Source of the DNA: DAIDJD01 sp035485275
GTDB taxonomy: Bacteria > Oederibacteriota > JAJYGY01 > DAIDJD01
Assembly: GCA_035485275.1 (NCBI GenBank)
Contig: DATHOE010000004.1
Span: 1-49,676 of the forward strand
Reading direction: 5' to 3'
DNA: 49,676 nucleotides
A program made the translations under genes and the position numbers. Positions 15,715-31,601 of this stretch are shown one piece after another. Below the pieces are notes generated by a model. It saw nothing but the letters and a program-made list of their open reading frames with translations, ran no database searches and was not told where the DNA came from. Within the stretch, counting starts at the first letter, position 1. Every line of letters starts with the position of its first letter.

Positions 15715-16852
15715 CCTGAGCTTCCATCGCAGTTGGGTGGGGAGGGCCGAAGCCTCGGCCCTGGGCGGCGCCTTGGCGGCCGGCCTCCTCGGCGGCGGCG
15801 GAACGATCGGACGCCGCGTGGAGAGGGATCTGGCCCGGCGCCTGGGAACGGGCAGGGCCTTCCTCATGCCTTCGGGAAGCGCGGCCCTGGAACTTTCCAT
15901 GATGGCCCTGGGTCTCAAGGCCGGCGACGAGGTCATCCTCCCCAGCTTCAACTTCGTTTCCGGGGCCAACGCCGTGTTGCGGCAGGGCTGCAAGGCGGTG
16001 TTCGCCGACGTCGATCCCCTCACCCTCTGCCTGGATCCCTCAGACGCCGAGCGCCGCATCACGCGACGGACCAAGGCCATCCTTCTGGTGCATTACGCCG
16101 GGGTGGCCTGCGCCATGGACGCCTTCCTGAAGCTCAAAAAAAAATACGGATTGGCCTTGATCGAGGACGCGGCGCTCGCCTTCGGCGCCTCCTACCGCGG
16201 CAGGCCCCTGGGCGGCATCGGCGACCTGGGCTGCTTCAGCTTCCACGCCACCAAGCACCTGACCTGCGGGGAGGGAGGCGCACTGGCGGGCTCCCGCCGC
16301 GACTTGATCAAGAGAATAGAAATCATCCAGGAAAAGGGCACCGACCGCTCGGCCTTCCTGCGCGGGGAAAGGGACCGCTACACTTGGCGCAGCCTGGGCT
16401 CCAGCTACCTGCTTTCCGACCTGCTGGCGGCGATGCTGGAGGCCCAATTGGGCAGGGCTGCGGCCATACACCTCCGCCTTGTGTCGGCGTGGAAGGCATA
16501 TCAAACCGGCCTGGCGCCCTTGGCTGAAAAAGGGCTGATCAGCCTGCCCCGGCCGCCGGCCGAAGCCGCCGTCAACGGATCCATTTTTTGGATGCTTTTG
16601 GAGGGGCCCTGGAAGGGCCGCCGGCCGGAAATCCTGAAACGGCTCAAGGCCGCCGGCGTCCCCGCCACCTTCCATTACGTCCCGCTGCACCGTTCGCCGT
16701 TCGGCCGCGCGCTTTACGGCAAACAAAAGGCGCCCCTGCTGGCCGTCACGCGCCATGCGGACAGGGATCTCATACGTCTTCCCATGCATGCCTTGCTGAA
16801 AAAAGCGGACTGCCTCGCCGTCTGCCGGGCGGTGTCCGGAATCTTAAGCTGA
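15701..16852 (+). CDS. DegT/WecE family sugar nucleotide aminotransferase
   Basis: This PLP enzyme converts a 4-keto (or 3-keto) deoxysugar nucleotide to its amino form. The PLP lysine is in FSFHATKHLTCGEGGAL. WecE/RffA-specific features are KGTDRSAFLRGERDRYTW and LGSSYLLSDLLAAMLEAQL, which closely parallel dTDP-4-amino-4,6-dideoxygalactose transaminase. The C-terminal VPATFHYVPLHRSPFG is also typical. At 383 aa it has the normal length. Its ATG lies 14 nt inside the end of the preceding gene. It is last in the operon and its stop faces pyrD convergently. The exact sugar (dTDP-Fuc4N or other) is inferred. Confidence 0.92.
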   Translation: MPSPDLSFHRSWVGRAEASALGGALAAGLLGGGGTIGRRVERDLARRLGTGRAFLMPSGSAALELSMMALGLKAGDEVILPSFNFVSGANAVLRQGCKAVFADVDPLTLCLDPSDAERRITRRTKAILLVHYAGVACAMDAFLKLKKKYGLALIEDAALAFGASYRGRPLGGIGDLGCFSFHATKHLTCGEGGALAGSRRDLIKRIEIIQEKGTDRSAFLRGERDRYTWRSLGSSYLLSDLLAAMLEAQLGRAAAIHLRLVSAWKAYQTGLAPLAEKGLISLPRPPAEAAVNGSIFWMLLEGPWKGRRPEILKRLKAAGVPATFHYVPLHRSPFGRALYGKQKAPLLAVTRHADRDLIRLPMHALLKKADCLAVCRAVSGILS

Positions 16853-16881
16853 GTCCGAAATTTAAAACGGGTACCAATCGT

Positions 16882-17910
<1,029 letters not shown>

Positions 17911-17929
17911 AAGCTTGGCCTCAAGGGCC

Positions 17930-21175
<3,246 letters not shown>

Positions 21176-21221
21176 TTCTTTCGTTACCTCGGCTTCGGAG
21201 TCAACGGTTCGAAGATTGGCG

Positions 21222-22484
21222 TCAGGCCGCGCGCCGGCGGCCCTGTCCCCAGGCCTTGGGGAAGGCCCTGGCCAGCGGCTGGGGCGCGGCGCGGCGGCTG
21301 CGCATGATGTCGATGAAGCGGCCGAACAGGTAGTTGGCGTCGTGCGGCCCGGGGCTGGCCTCCGGGTGGTACTGCACCGAGAAGACCGGCAGGCGGCGGT
21401 GGGCCAGGCCCTCGATGACCTGGTCGTTGAGCCCGTTGTGGCTGACCAGCACCGCGTCCTGGGGCAGGGTGCCGGCCACGGTGGCGAAGCCGTGGTTCTG
21501 GCTGGTGATCTCCACGCGGCCCGAGGCTCGGTCCCCGACGGGCTGGTTGCCGCCGCGGTGGCCGAACTTGAGCTTGCCCATGCGGCCGCCGAAGGCCAGG
21601 GTCAGCATCTGGTGTCCCAGGCAGATGCCGAAAAGGGGCACGCGCGCCCGGATCAGGCCCCGCACGGTCTCGGCCACCTTCGCCACGGCGTTGGGGTCGC
21701 CCGGCCCGTTGCTCAGGAACACTCCGTCGGGATTGAGCCCCAGGATGCCCGGGGCGCTGGTGGAGGCGGGAACGACCGTGACGCGGCAGCCCCGCGAGAC
21801 CAGGTTGCGGAGTATGTTGAATTTGATGCCGCAGTCCACGGCCACGACGTGCAGGCGCTTGCGCCCGCCCGCGGCGCGCCCCGCGGGCGCGTGGCGTCCG
21901 GCCAGGCCCTTGTCGACCAGGTCCAGCTCCGGCGGCCGCAGGCCCGGGATGCCGGACTGCAGGCCTTCGGTCCAGGCGTAGGCCTTGTCGGTGCTCACCC
22001 GGGAAACCCAGTCCACCCCGTCGTAGGAGGGGCTGGCCTTGGCCTTGGCCACGGCCGCGGCCTCGGGCACGCGGCCCTGCAGGAGGACCCCCCGCTTGGC
22101 GCCGTGGTCGCGCAGGTGCTTGGTGAGCCGGCGCGTGTCCACGCCCGCGATGCCGGGCACCTTGAAGGACTTGAGGAAGGCGTCCAGCGAGCCCTGGGAG
22201 CGGAAATTGCTGGGCCGCGTGGGGAGCTCGCGCAGGATGAGCCCCCCCGCCCAGATGCGCAGGCTTTCCATGTCCTGCCGGTTCACCCCGGTGTTGCCGA
22301 CGTGCGGATAGGTCATGCAGACCATCTGCCCGGCGTAGCTGGGGTCGGTCAGGATCTCCTGGTAGCCGGTCATGGAGGTGTTGAAGCAGGCCTCCCCGAA
22401 GCCGTCGCGCAGGGCGCCGAAGGCCGTTCCATAAAAGACCGCGCCGTCCTCGAGGGCCAGGGTCGCGGGTTGCCGCTTGGTCAT
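21222..22484 (-). CDS. carA: Carbamoyl-phosphate synthase, small (glutaminase) subunit
   Basis: CarA hydrolyses glutamine and channels ammonia to CarB. The N-terminal CPSase domain (ALEDGAVFYGTAFGA, TSMTGYQEILTDPSYAGQMV) is followed by a class I glutamine amidotransferase domain with the nucleophile Cys in LFGICLGHQML and His/Glu in QYHPEASPGPHD. At 420 aa it is slightly longer than usual because of a Gly/Arg/Ala-rich insertion (AGRHAPAGRAAGGRK) before the amidotransferase domain. The C terminus is also extended and basic. It begins 27 nt after purC. Confidence 0.97.
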   Translation of the reverse strand: MTKRQPATLALEDGAVFYGTAFGALRDGFGEACFNTSMTGYQEILTDPSYAGQMVCMTYPHVGNTGVNRQDMESLRIWAGGLILRELPTRPSNFRSQGSLDAFLKSFKVPGIAGVDTRRLTKHLRDHGAKRGVLLQGRVPEAAAVAKAKASPSYDGVDWVSRVSTDKAYAWTEGLQSGIPGLRPPELDLVDKGLAGRHAPAGRAAGGRKRLHVVAVDCGIKFNILRNLVSRGCRVTVVPASTSAPGILGLNPDGVFLSNGPGDPNAVAKVAETVRGLIRARVPLFGICLGHQMLTLAFGGRMGKLKFGHRGGNQPVGDRASGRVEITSQNHGFATVAGTLPQDAVLVSHNGLNDQVIEGLAHRRLPVFSVQYHPEASPGPHDANYLFGRFIDIMRSRRAAPQPLARAFPKAWGQGRRRAA

Positions 22485-22511
22485 GCTGTGCCTTTCCTTA
22501 GTCTCTGAGGT

Positions 22512-23420
<909 letters not shown>

Positions 23421-23457
23421 TGGACTCTCCTTTTCGTCTATGCGGGCCCTGTGCCCG

Positions 23458-24785
23458 CTATGCCAAGATCCCTTTTCCGTCCTCGTAGATCCAGCGCCCG
23501 GCGACCATGGTGCGCTTGACCCGGCCCCTGAGGGCCAGGCCGGCGAAGGGCGTGTTGCGGCTCTTGCTGTGGAACTTCTGCGGGTCCACGGTCCAGGCCT
23601 CGTCCGGCGCCACCAGGCAGAGGTCCGCGTCCGCGCCCTGGGCCAGGGTGCCCTTGCTTCCCTTCAGGCCCAGCAGCTCCGCCGGCTTGGCGCTCATCAG
23701 CTCCACCAGGCGCGCTGCGCTGATGTGGCCGCCGTGGACCAGGACCTCGAGGCCCAGGCCCAGGCTGGTCTCCAGGCCCACGATGCCGAAGGCGGCCTTG
23801 TCGAATTCCACGTCCTTGTCCAGGCTGCTGTGGGGGGCGTGGTCCGTGGCGATGCAGTCCAGGGTCCCGTCCTTCAAGGCCGCGATCACGGCCAGGCGGT
23901 CGCCTTCCGCGCCCAGGGGAGGGTTCATCTTGCCGGCGCTGTCGTAGGGGTGCTCGGCCAGCCAGGCGTCGCTGAGCGCGAAGAAGTGGGGGGCGGTCTC
24001 GGCGCTCACCGCCAGGCCCTGGGCCTTGGCCGTGCGCACCAGCTCCAGGGACTGGCGGCTGGACAGGTGGCCGAAGTGGATGCGCCCGCCGGTGGCCTCG
24101 GCCAGCACGATGTCGCGCGCGGCCATGGCCGCCTCCGCGGCCCGGGGCCATCCGCGCAGGCCCAGCTTCAGGCTGACCAGGCCCTCGTTCATGACCCCGT
24201 TGTTGGACAGGGCCTTGTCCTCGCAGTGCTGCATGAACAGCACCTTGAACATGGCCCCGTATTCGAGGGCCCGGCGCATCAGCTCAGGGTTGGCCACGCC
24301 GTCGCCGTCGTCGGTGAACAGGACCACCCCGGCGCGGGCCAGCTCCCCGATCTCGGTGAGCTCCAGTCCCTGGCGGTCCTTGGTCACGGCCGCGGAGGGC
24401 AGGACGTTGACCACGCCTTCGGCGCGGGCCTTGGCGCGCACCAGCTCCACGATGGCCACGCTGTCCGTGGCCGGCACGGTGTTGGGCATGGCCACCAGGG
24501 TGGTCACCCCGCCGGCCGCCGCCGCCCGGGTTCCGCTGGCGATGCTCTCCTTGCCCTCCTGGCCCGGCTCGCGCAGGTGCACGTGCATGTCCACCAGCCC
24601 GGGGAGCAGCCACAAACCGGCGGCGTCCAGGCTGCCGGCTCCGGCGGCCTTGGCCCTGGCCTCGGCTTCCGCGCCCAGCGCGGCCACCTTGCCGTCGACG
24701 ACCAGGAGCGAGCACACGGCGTCCACGCCCGCGGCCGGGTCGATGAGCCGGGCCCCGCTGATCAGGAACGAGCCTTCGTCGCGCT

Positions 24786-24789
<4 letters not shown>
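23458..24789 (-). CDS. pyrC: Dihydroorotase, class I
   Basis: This amidohydrolase cyclises carbamoyl aspartate to dihydroorotate. Zinc-ligand motifs are DMHVHLREPGQE, MQHCEDKAL, GRIHFGHLSSR and IATDHAPH; MNPPLG and the MPNT motif are also present. The size (443 aa) and the HLREPG form point to class I (Aquifex/Bacillus type) rather than the E. coli type II. Start ATG 24789 overlaps the pyrB stop (ATGA). PyrB-PyrC complexes are known in Aquifex, and translational coupling here would suit that, but that is inference. Confidence 0.96.
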
Positions 24790-25729
<940 letters not shown>

Positions 25730-25733
<4 letters not shown>

Positions 25734-26290
25734 GGCAGGTCCTCCCCTTCCAGGATGGCGACCTTGTCCTCGCCGTCGGTCTCCTGCAGGAGGACCTTCA
25801 CGCGCTCGCGGCCGCTGGTGGGCACGTTCTTGCCCACGAAGTCGGCGCGGATGGGAAGCTCGCGCAGGCCGCGGTCCACCAGCACGGCCAGCTGGACGCG
25901 GGACGCGCGGCCGTAGTCCAGCAGGGCGGTCAGGGCGGCCCGCACGGTGCGGCCGGTGTACAGCACGTCGTCCACCAGCACCACGGTGCGGTTCTCGACG
26001 CTGAAGCCCAGGGAGCTGGAGGAGGCGGGGCGGGCGGGGCGGGCGGCGGTGTCGTCGCGGTAGAAGGTCACGTCCAGGGCGCCGACATTGAGGGGCTGGC
26101 CCAGCTTCTCGATCTTGGCGATGCGCGCGGCCAGACGGCGGGCGATCACCTCGCCGCGGGTCTTGATGCCCACCATGGCCAGGCCTTCCAGGCCGCGGTT
26201 GCGCTCCAGGATCTCGTGGGCCATGCGCGTCAGGGCCCGGTCCAGGTCCTGGGCCTCCATGAGGACGGCTTTCGGGCTCGAATCAGCCAC
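25730..26290 (-). CDS. pyrR: PyrR, pyr operon attenuator / uracil phosphoribosyltransferase
   Basis: PyrR binds UMP or UTP and the leader RNA of pyr operons, causing termination when pyrimidines are plentiful; many PyrR proteins also have UPRTase activity. The product (186 aa) has RALTRMAHEILERN, VGIKTRGEVIARRLA and the PRPP loop VVLVDDVLYTGRTVRAAL. I chose GTG 26290 rather than ATG 26260 because the extra residues (SPKAVL) belong to the conserved N terminus and GAGGG lies in front of it. It follows the terminator of its own attenuator and is first in the operon. Confidence 0.94.
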
Positions 26291-26369
26291 GGCCGCCCTC
26301 GGGGCAACAAAAAAGGACAGAGCCCTGTGGGCCTGTCCTGGTCGTAGGTTTAAGCGCGCGCTGGTGCAT
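26283..26369 (-). CDS. Possible 28-codon leader ORF within the pyr attenuator
   Basis: ATG 26369 has a strong ribosome binding site (AAGGAGAGG, about 3-5 nt spacing). The frame stays open through the whole terminator hairpin and ends with TGA at 26283, inside the pyrR start region (GTG 26290). The peptide starts MHQRALKPTTRTGP. The ribosome binding site directly follows the PyrR-binding hairpin. Translation of this ORF could interfere with the terminator or couple to pyrR. It may also be chance. Confidence 0.35.
   Translation of the reverse strand: MHQRALKPTTRTGPQGSVLFCCPEGGRG
26309..26339 (-). terminator. Attenuator terminator upstream of pyrR
   Basis: On the minus strand AGGACAG and CTGTCCT (26339-26333 and 26320-26314) form the outer stem, and GCCC/GGGC with an ACA loop forms the inner stem. 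Six T follow (26314-26309). It lies 19 nt before the pyrR GTG. Confidence 0.9.
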
Positions 26370-26399
26370 GGACCTCTCCTTGTCCGCCTCACAGGGCGG
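26322..26399 (-). promoter_or_regulatory. PyrR-responsive attenuator: binding hairpin and antiterminator pairing
   Basis: On the minus strand a perfect hairpin, CCGCC-CTGTGA-GGCGG (26399-26384), has a hexaloop that fits the PyrR consensus CNGNGA in its CCNGNGAGG context. Its segment GCCCTGTG (26397-26390) is exactly complementary to CACAGGGC (26329-26322) in the terminator, and with a one-base bulge the pairing extends by three more pairs. PyrR binding would keep the first hairpin closed and leave the terminator free; without PyrR the long pairing would be an antiterminator. No clear promoter is visible in 26400-26460. Confidence 0.85.
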
Positions 26400-26460
26400 C
26401 CTTTAAAGGGGGGCTTGGCTTCTCTCGCGGAAGGAAGAATGCCAGGACAGGCGGGAAAAG

Positions 26461-27878
<1,418 letters not shown>

Positions 27879-27882
<4 letters not shown>

Positions 27883-28796
27883 GGTGCCGGAGCCAGGGCC
27901 AGGTCCAGGTCCCGCGCGGCCACTTCAAACGTGAGCCCCGACGCGAGGCCGGGGCAAAGCAGGGGCGGCTCCTGGGCGTAGCGCAGGCGCAGCCCTTCGG
28001 AGCACAGGGACAGGGTGAGAGGCTGCCAGAGGCCCGCGCTGTAGTTCACGGCGCCGACCCTTCCCTTGAATTGCTTGTCCACCCAGATCAAAAAGTGCAG
28101 CTTCCCTGCCGAGGGCGGGGCGAAACGCACCAGCAGCGGCAGGGGCCCGCCTCCGGGGGCCGCGGGTATCTTCATCATGAGGGTCCAGGTCTCACCCTGG
28201 TCCAGGCGGACCAGGGGACCGCTGTCCACGAAGCGGCCCGGGACGGCCTGCAGGTCCAGCCCTCCGGCCGGCCCAAGCCAGCCTGCATGCTGCCTGAGCT
28301 TGCCGCAGGGCGCGGGAAGAGCGGGGGCGGGGCGGCGGGACCGGCGCGCGCTTGCGGCGGGTACGGATCCCTCGGCGCAGGGGGCCTCGCCCATGACACG
28401 CAGGGATTGCCAACGCAGGAGCGGACCTTCCCCATCCTCGGCGCTGCGCAAGAGGAGCTGGTGCGGCCCCGGCAGAAGCGTCAGGGCCTCGGGGGAACGC
28501 CAGTCCGCCCCGGAATCCGCGGTCAGGGGGCCCAAGTATCGGTCGTCGAGAAAAACCTCCGGTGCGGAGTCCGGATCCTCTCCTGCCGTGCCTTCCACCC
28601 CCTCCGCCTCGGCCCAAACCAGGCCCGCCGCGGCCAGGTGAAAATCCAGCCGCCGCTCATGGGGGCCGGAGGGGCCAAGTTGGCCGGCGCCCCCGCGTGC
28701 CAGGGCGGCCGGGCCTCCGTCGCAAGGCGAAGCCTGTGCGGCCGGCGCCGTAGAAAGGGCCAGGGCGAGGGCCAGGACCTGGGCTTCAACGCGCAT
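27879..28796 (-). CDS. Secreted protein of unknown function, Cys-containing
   Basis: The product (305 aa) starts MRVEAQVLALALALSTAPAA with a signal peptide cleaved near AQA-SP. Two beta-rich halves follow, around residues 40-150 and 195-300, each with Trp-containing strands (EVFLDDRYLGPLT; TWTLMMKIPA, LHFLIWVDKQFKGRVG, GLWQPLTLSL), joined by a Pro/Ala/Arg-rich linker. This looks like jelly-roll or carbohydrate-binding folds, but I cannot name a family. Several Cys could form disulphides. I chose ATG 28796 rather than the upstream 28862 because it starts directly with the signal peptide; it overlaps the ligase gene by 11 nt. It precedes the GH1 gene with an ATGA overlap. Confidence 0.7.
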
Positions 28797-30642
28797 GGCC
28801 GCAGGCCTTGAGCAAATCCGCGGCCTGGGGATAGCCGGGGTCCAGGCGCAGGCAGGCTTCAAAGGCCTCCGCGGCCTGGGCAGTCTCCCCGGCGTTGAAC
28901 AGAAGGGCCCCCAGGTTGAACCAGGCCTGGGCGCTTCCGCCCGCCTCCGCGATCCCCTGGCGGGCCAGCGCCATGGCCTGGTCCTTGTCGCCCAGGAGGT
29001 ATTGGGCCTTGGCCTCGTCCGACCAGGCCTCGTTGGAGCGGGGGTTCAGCTGGACCGCCTGCTTCAAGGCGGCCGCGGCGCCCTTCATGTCGCCCTGGAG
29101 CCCGAGGCAGAGGCCCAGATTGGTCCAGTCGCCGAAGGAGCTGGGAAGGTCCTGCAGCGCGCGCTGGTAGGAGAGCACGGCCGCCGCGTTTTGGGATTGC
29201 GCCATCTGCGCCACGGCCAGACGGCTCCAGGCGCGCTCGTCGTCGGGGGCCAGGTCCGCGCTGGCGCCCAGCAGCGCCCCGCTCAAGGGCATGCCCACGG
29301 CGCTGGATTGCAAAGCCGTCCCGCTGTTCAGCAGGGCGCTGGCTTCCGCTTGGCGCAGATCCAGGCCCAGGCAGGCGAGCACGGCCAGGCCGGCCCAGAG
29401 GGGCCAGCCGCGGGCGCGGCCATGGATTTCGACCCCGTCAAAGCCCGCCGCCGCGGCCAAAGCCAGGAGCACCAGGCCCGCGCTGGGCACGATGTCCCAG
29501 GGGAAATGGAAGCAGCCCTGGATGCCGAAGGCGGCCAGCACGCCGGCCACCGCCGCTCCCTCCGGGCCGCCCCTTTGCGCGGCCGCCCGCAGGGCCAGGG
29601 CGAAGAGGAGGACCCACAGCAGAAGGCCCGGGAAACCCGTTTCCGCGGCCGCCTGCGCCCAGTCGTTGTGCGCGTCGGCGGTGAGGCGGAAGGGCTGGGA
29701 GCTTTCGCTCCACAGGCGTTCCCCCTGGCGCCGCAGGTATTCCATTTCAAAGGCCCCGCCGCCCACGCCGGTGATCGGATGCTCCCGGGCCAGGTCCAGG
29801 GCCACCGATCCCATGAACACGCGGCTGCCCCAGGCGTCGGAATGGATGTCCGCAAGCTCGTCCAGGCGGTCGGAGACCCCCTTCCAGCCCGATCCCAGGG
29901 CCAGGATGATCCCGGCCAGGACCGCGCAAAGGGCCATCCAGGGGATCAAGCCGCGCCAGTGCGGGCGGGCGCGGAGCAGCGCCAGGCTGGCCAGCATTCC
30001 GCCGCAGGCCGCGGCCCAGGCGCCCCGCGCGAAGGTCGTCAAGAGCGCCAGCAGCATCAGCCCGGCCGCGATCTTGGCCCAAGTCCGCGCCTTCCCTTGG
30101 GCCCTTTCCGCGCAAACCAGGGCCAAGGGCAGCAGCATGGCGAGCCATCCGCCCAGGAAATCCGGGTTCCCCAGGGTCCCATGGGCGCGCCGGCCGAAGC
30201 CGAGGTCCAGAGCTCCGGCGGAGAAGGGATCCCAGCCCAGGGGCGCGAGCAGGGCGTACACCGATCCCAGGGCTCCCGCGGCCAGGAGCGCGAAGGCGGC
30301 CCTCTTCCTCAGGCCGCCGTCGCGCAGGGCCGCGGAGGCCGCCAAAAAAAGCGCCAGGAGGGGTATTTGCGCGGACAGCCAGGGGGCGTCGGGAGGCGCG
30401 TCGGGCGAACAAAAGTGGCAGAAAAAACGCCAGGCGAAGTAGGACAGGCCCAGCCAGAACACGGTCGAGGACGGAAGCGGCCGGTCCCACAGCCCGGCCA
30501 GGAGCGCCAGGGTCCCCAGAGCCAGCCCCAAACGCTGGGGGAGCTCGTAGGCGTCCTCAAGACGGGTGAAAAACAGGAGGGAGCTGAACGCCAGCAGGCC
30601 CAGCCCAAGACGCAGGCACAGGCCCTGCCGGCCGGGACTCAT
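28786..30642 (-). CDS. O-antigen ligase/polymerase-like membrane protein with C-terminal TPRs
   Basis: The product (618 aa) has about 11-12 membrane segments in the first 400 residues. The Wzy_C/WaaL-type region includes a large periplasmic loop with GRRAHGTLGNPDFLGGWLAMLLPLA and REHPITGVGGGAFEMEY ending in TADAHNDWAQAAAETG, which is characteristic of the O-antigen ligase family. The last about 150 residues are TPR repeats (AVLSYQRALQDLPSSFGDWTNLG; LKQAVQLNPRSNEAWSDEA; AAEAFEACLRLDPGYPQA). This layout is common for Wzy_C-TPR proteins that polymerise or attach glycans, including O-oligosaccharyltransferases. ATG 30642 overlaps the rluD stop. Acceptor is unknown. Confidence 0.88.
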   Translation of the reverse strand: MSPGRQGLCLRLGLGLLAFSSLLFFTRLEDAYELPQRLGLALGTLALLAGLWDRPLPSSTVFWLGLSYFAWRFFCHFCSPDAPPDAPWLSAQIPLLALFLAASAALRDGGLRKRAAFALLAAGALGSVYALLAPLGWDPFSAGALDLGFGRRAHGTLGNPDFLGGWLAMLLPLALVCAERAQGKARTWAKIAAGLMLLALLTTFARGAWAAACGGMLASLALLRARPHWRGLIPWMALCAVLAGIILALGSGWKGVSDRLDELADIHSDAWGSRVFMGSVALDLAREHPITGVGGGAFEMEYLRRQGERLWSESSQPFRLTADAHNDWAQAAAETGFPGLLLWVLLFALALRAAAQRGGPEGAAVAGVLAAFGIQGCFHFPWDIVPSAGLVLLALAAAAGFDGVEIHGRARGWPLWAGLAVLACLGLDLRQAEASALLNSGTALQSSAVGMPLSGALLGASADLAPDDERAWSRLAVAQMAQSQNAAAVLSYQRALQDLPSSFGDWTNLGLCLGLQGDMKGAAAALKQAVQLNPRSNEAWSDEAKAQYLLGDKDQAMALARQGIAEAGGSAQAWFNLGALLFNAGETAQAAEAFEACLRLDPGYPQAADLLKACGHAR

Positions 30643-31601
30643 GCGGCGCCCTTCAAAACCTTCCGGGCCGCGCGGAAGTCGGCGGGCTCCGGCGCCTGGG
30701 CCCGCACCATGCGCTTGGTGATGGGGTGGCGGAACTGCAGCTGGTACGCGTGCAGGGCCTGGCGCTTGAGGACCTTGTCCAGGGCCTCGCGCAGCCCCTC
30801 CGGCAGGTGCGCGGGGACGCGGTTGTAGCTGCGGTCGCCGACCACGGCGTGGCCGATGCTGCGCAGGTGGGCCCGGATCTGGTGGGTGCGCCCGGTCTCC
30901 AGGCGGCATTCCAATTCCGTGGCCTGGGCGAAGCGCCGGCGCACCGTGAAGTGGGTCACCGCGGCCTTGCCCGAGCCGGGCCGGACGTCCATGCGCTTGC
31001 GGTCCGCGCCGCGGCCCAGGGGCGCGTCGATGGTCCCGCTGTCCTCCGGCAGGTCCCCCCACACCAGGGTCAGGTACACGCGCGTGACCTGGCGCGCCGC
31101 GATCATGGCCTGCAGCCCGCTGAAGGCGGCCTCGCTCTTGGCGGCCACCAGGCAGCCGGAGGTGTCCTTGTCCAGGCGGTGCACGATGCCCGGCCGCATG
31201 CCCTTGGCGCCGGCCTTCAGCGAGCGGCCGCAGTGGTACAGCAGGGCGTTGGCCAGGGTGTCGTCAAAGTGCCCCGCCCCGGGATGGGTGACCAGGCCGG
31301 CCGGCTTGTTGATGACCAGAAGGTCCTTGTCCTCGAAGAGCACGTCCAGGGGGATCTTGGTGGCCTTGATGGAGGTAGGCGCGGCCTCGGGCAGGGCCAC
31401 GTCGAGCGCCTCCCCGCCGCGCAGGCTGTATTTGGCCGGCCGCAGGGCCCCGTCCACCAGCACCGCGCCGGCGTCCATCAGGACCCGCAAGCGCGAGCGG
31501 CTCAGGTTCTTCGCCGCCAATTCGGCGGCCAGGAATTTGTCGAGGCGCTGTCCCCGCGCCTCGGCGGGCACGGAAACGCGCAGGCCTGAGGGCCGGCTCA
31601 T
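30639..31601 (-). CDS. rluD: RluA/RluD family rRNA pseudouridine synthase
   Basis: An N-terminal S4 RNA-binding domain (QRLDKFLAAEL, SRSRLRVLMDAGAVLVDG) is followed by the synthase domain with the catalytic Asp in GIVHRLDKDTSGCLVAAK, and with DLLVINKPAGLVTHPG and LETGRTHQIRAHL. It isomerises uridines in 23S rRNA; RluD is the best guess by domain order and by its usual place downstream of lspA/lgt, but RluC-like specificity cannot be excluded. At 320 aa it is normal. ATG 31601 overlaps the lgt stop and its TGA overlaps the ligase start. Confidence 0.93.
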   Translation of the reverse strand: MSRPSGLRVSVPAEARGQRLDKFLAAELAAKNLSRSRLRVLMDAGAVLVDGALRPAKYSLRGGEALDVALPEAAPTSIKATKIPLDVLFEDKDLLVINKPAGLVTHPGAGHFDDTLANALLYHCGRSLKAGAKGMRPGIVHRLDKDTSGCLVAAKSEAAFSGLQAMIAARQVTRVYLTLVWGDLPEDSGTIDAPLGRGADRKRMDVRPGSGKAAVTHFTVRRRFAQATELECRLETGRTHQIRAHLRSIGHAVVGDRSYNRVPAHLPEGLREALDKVLKRQALHAYQLQFRHPITKRMVRAQAPEPADFRAARKVLKGAA

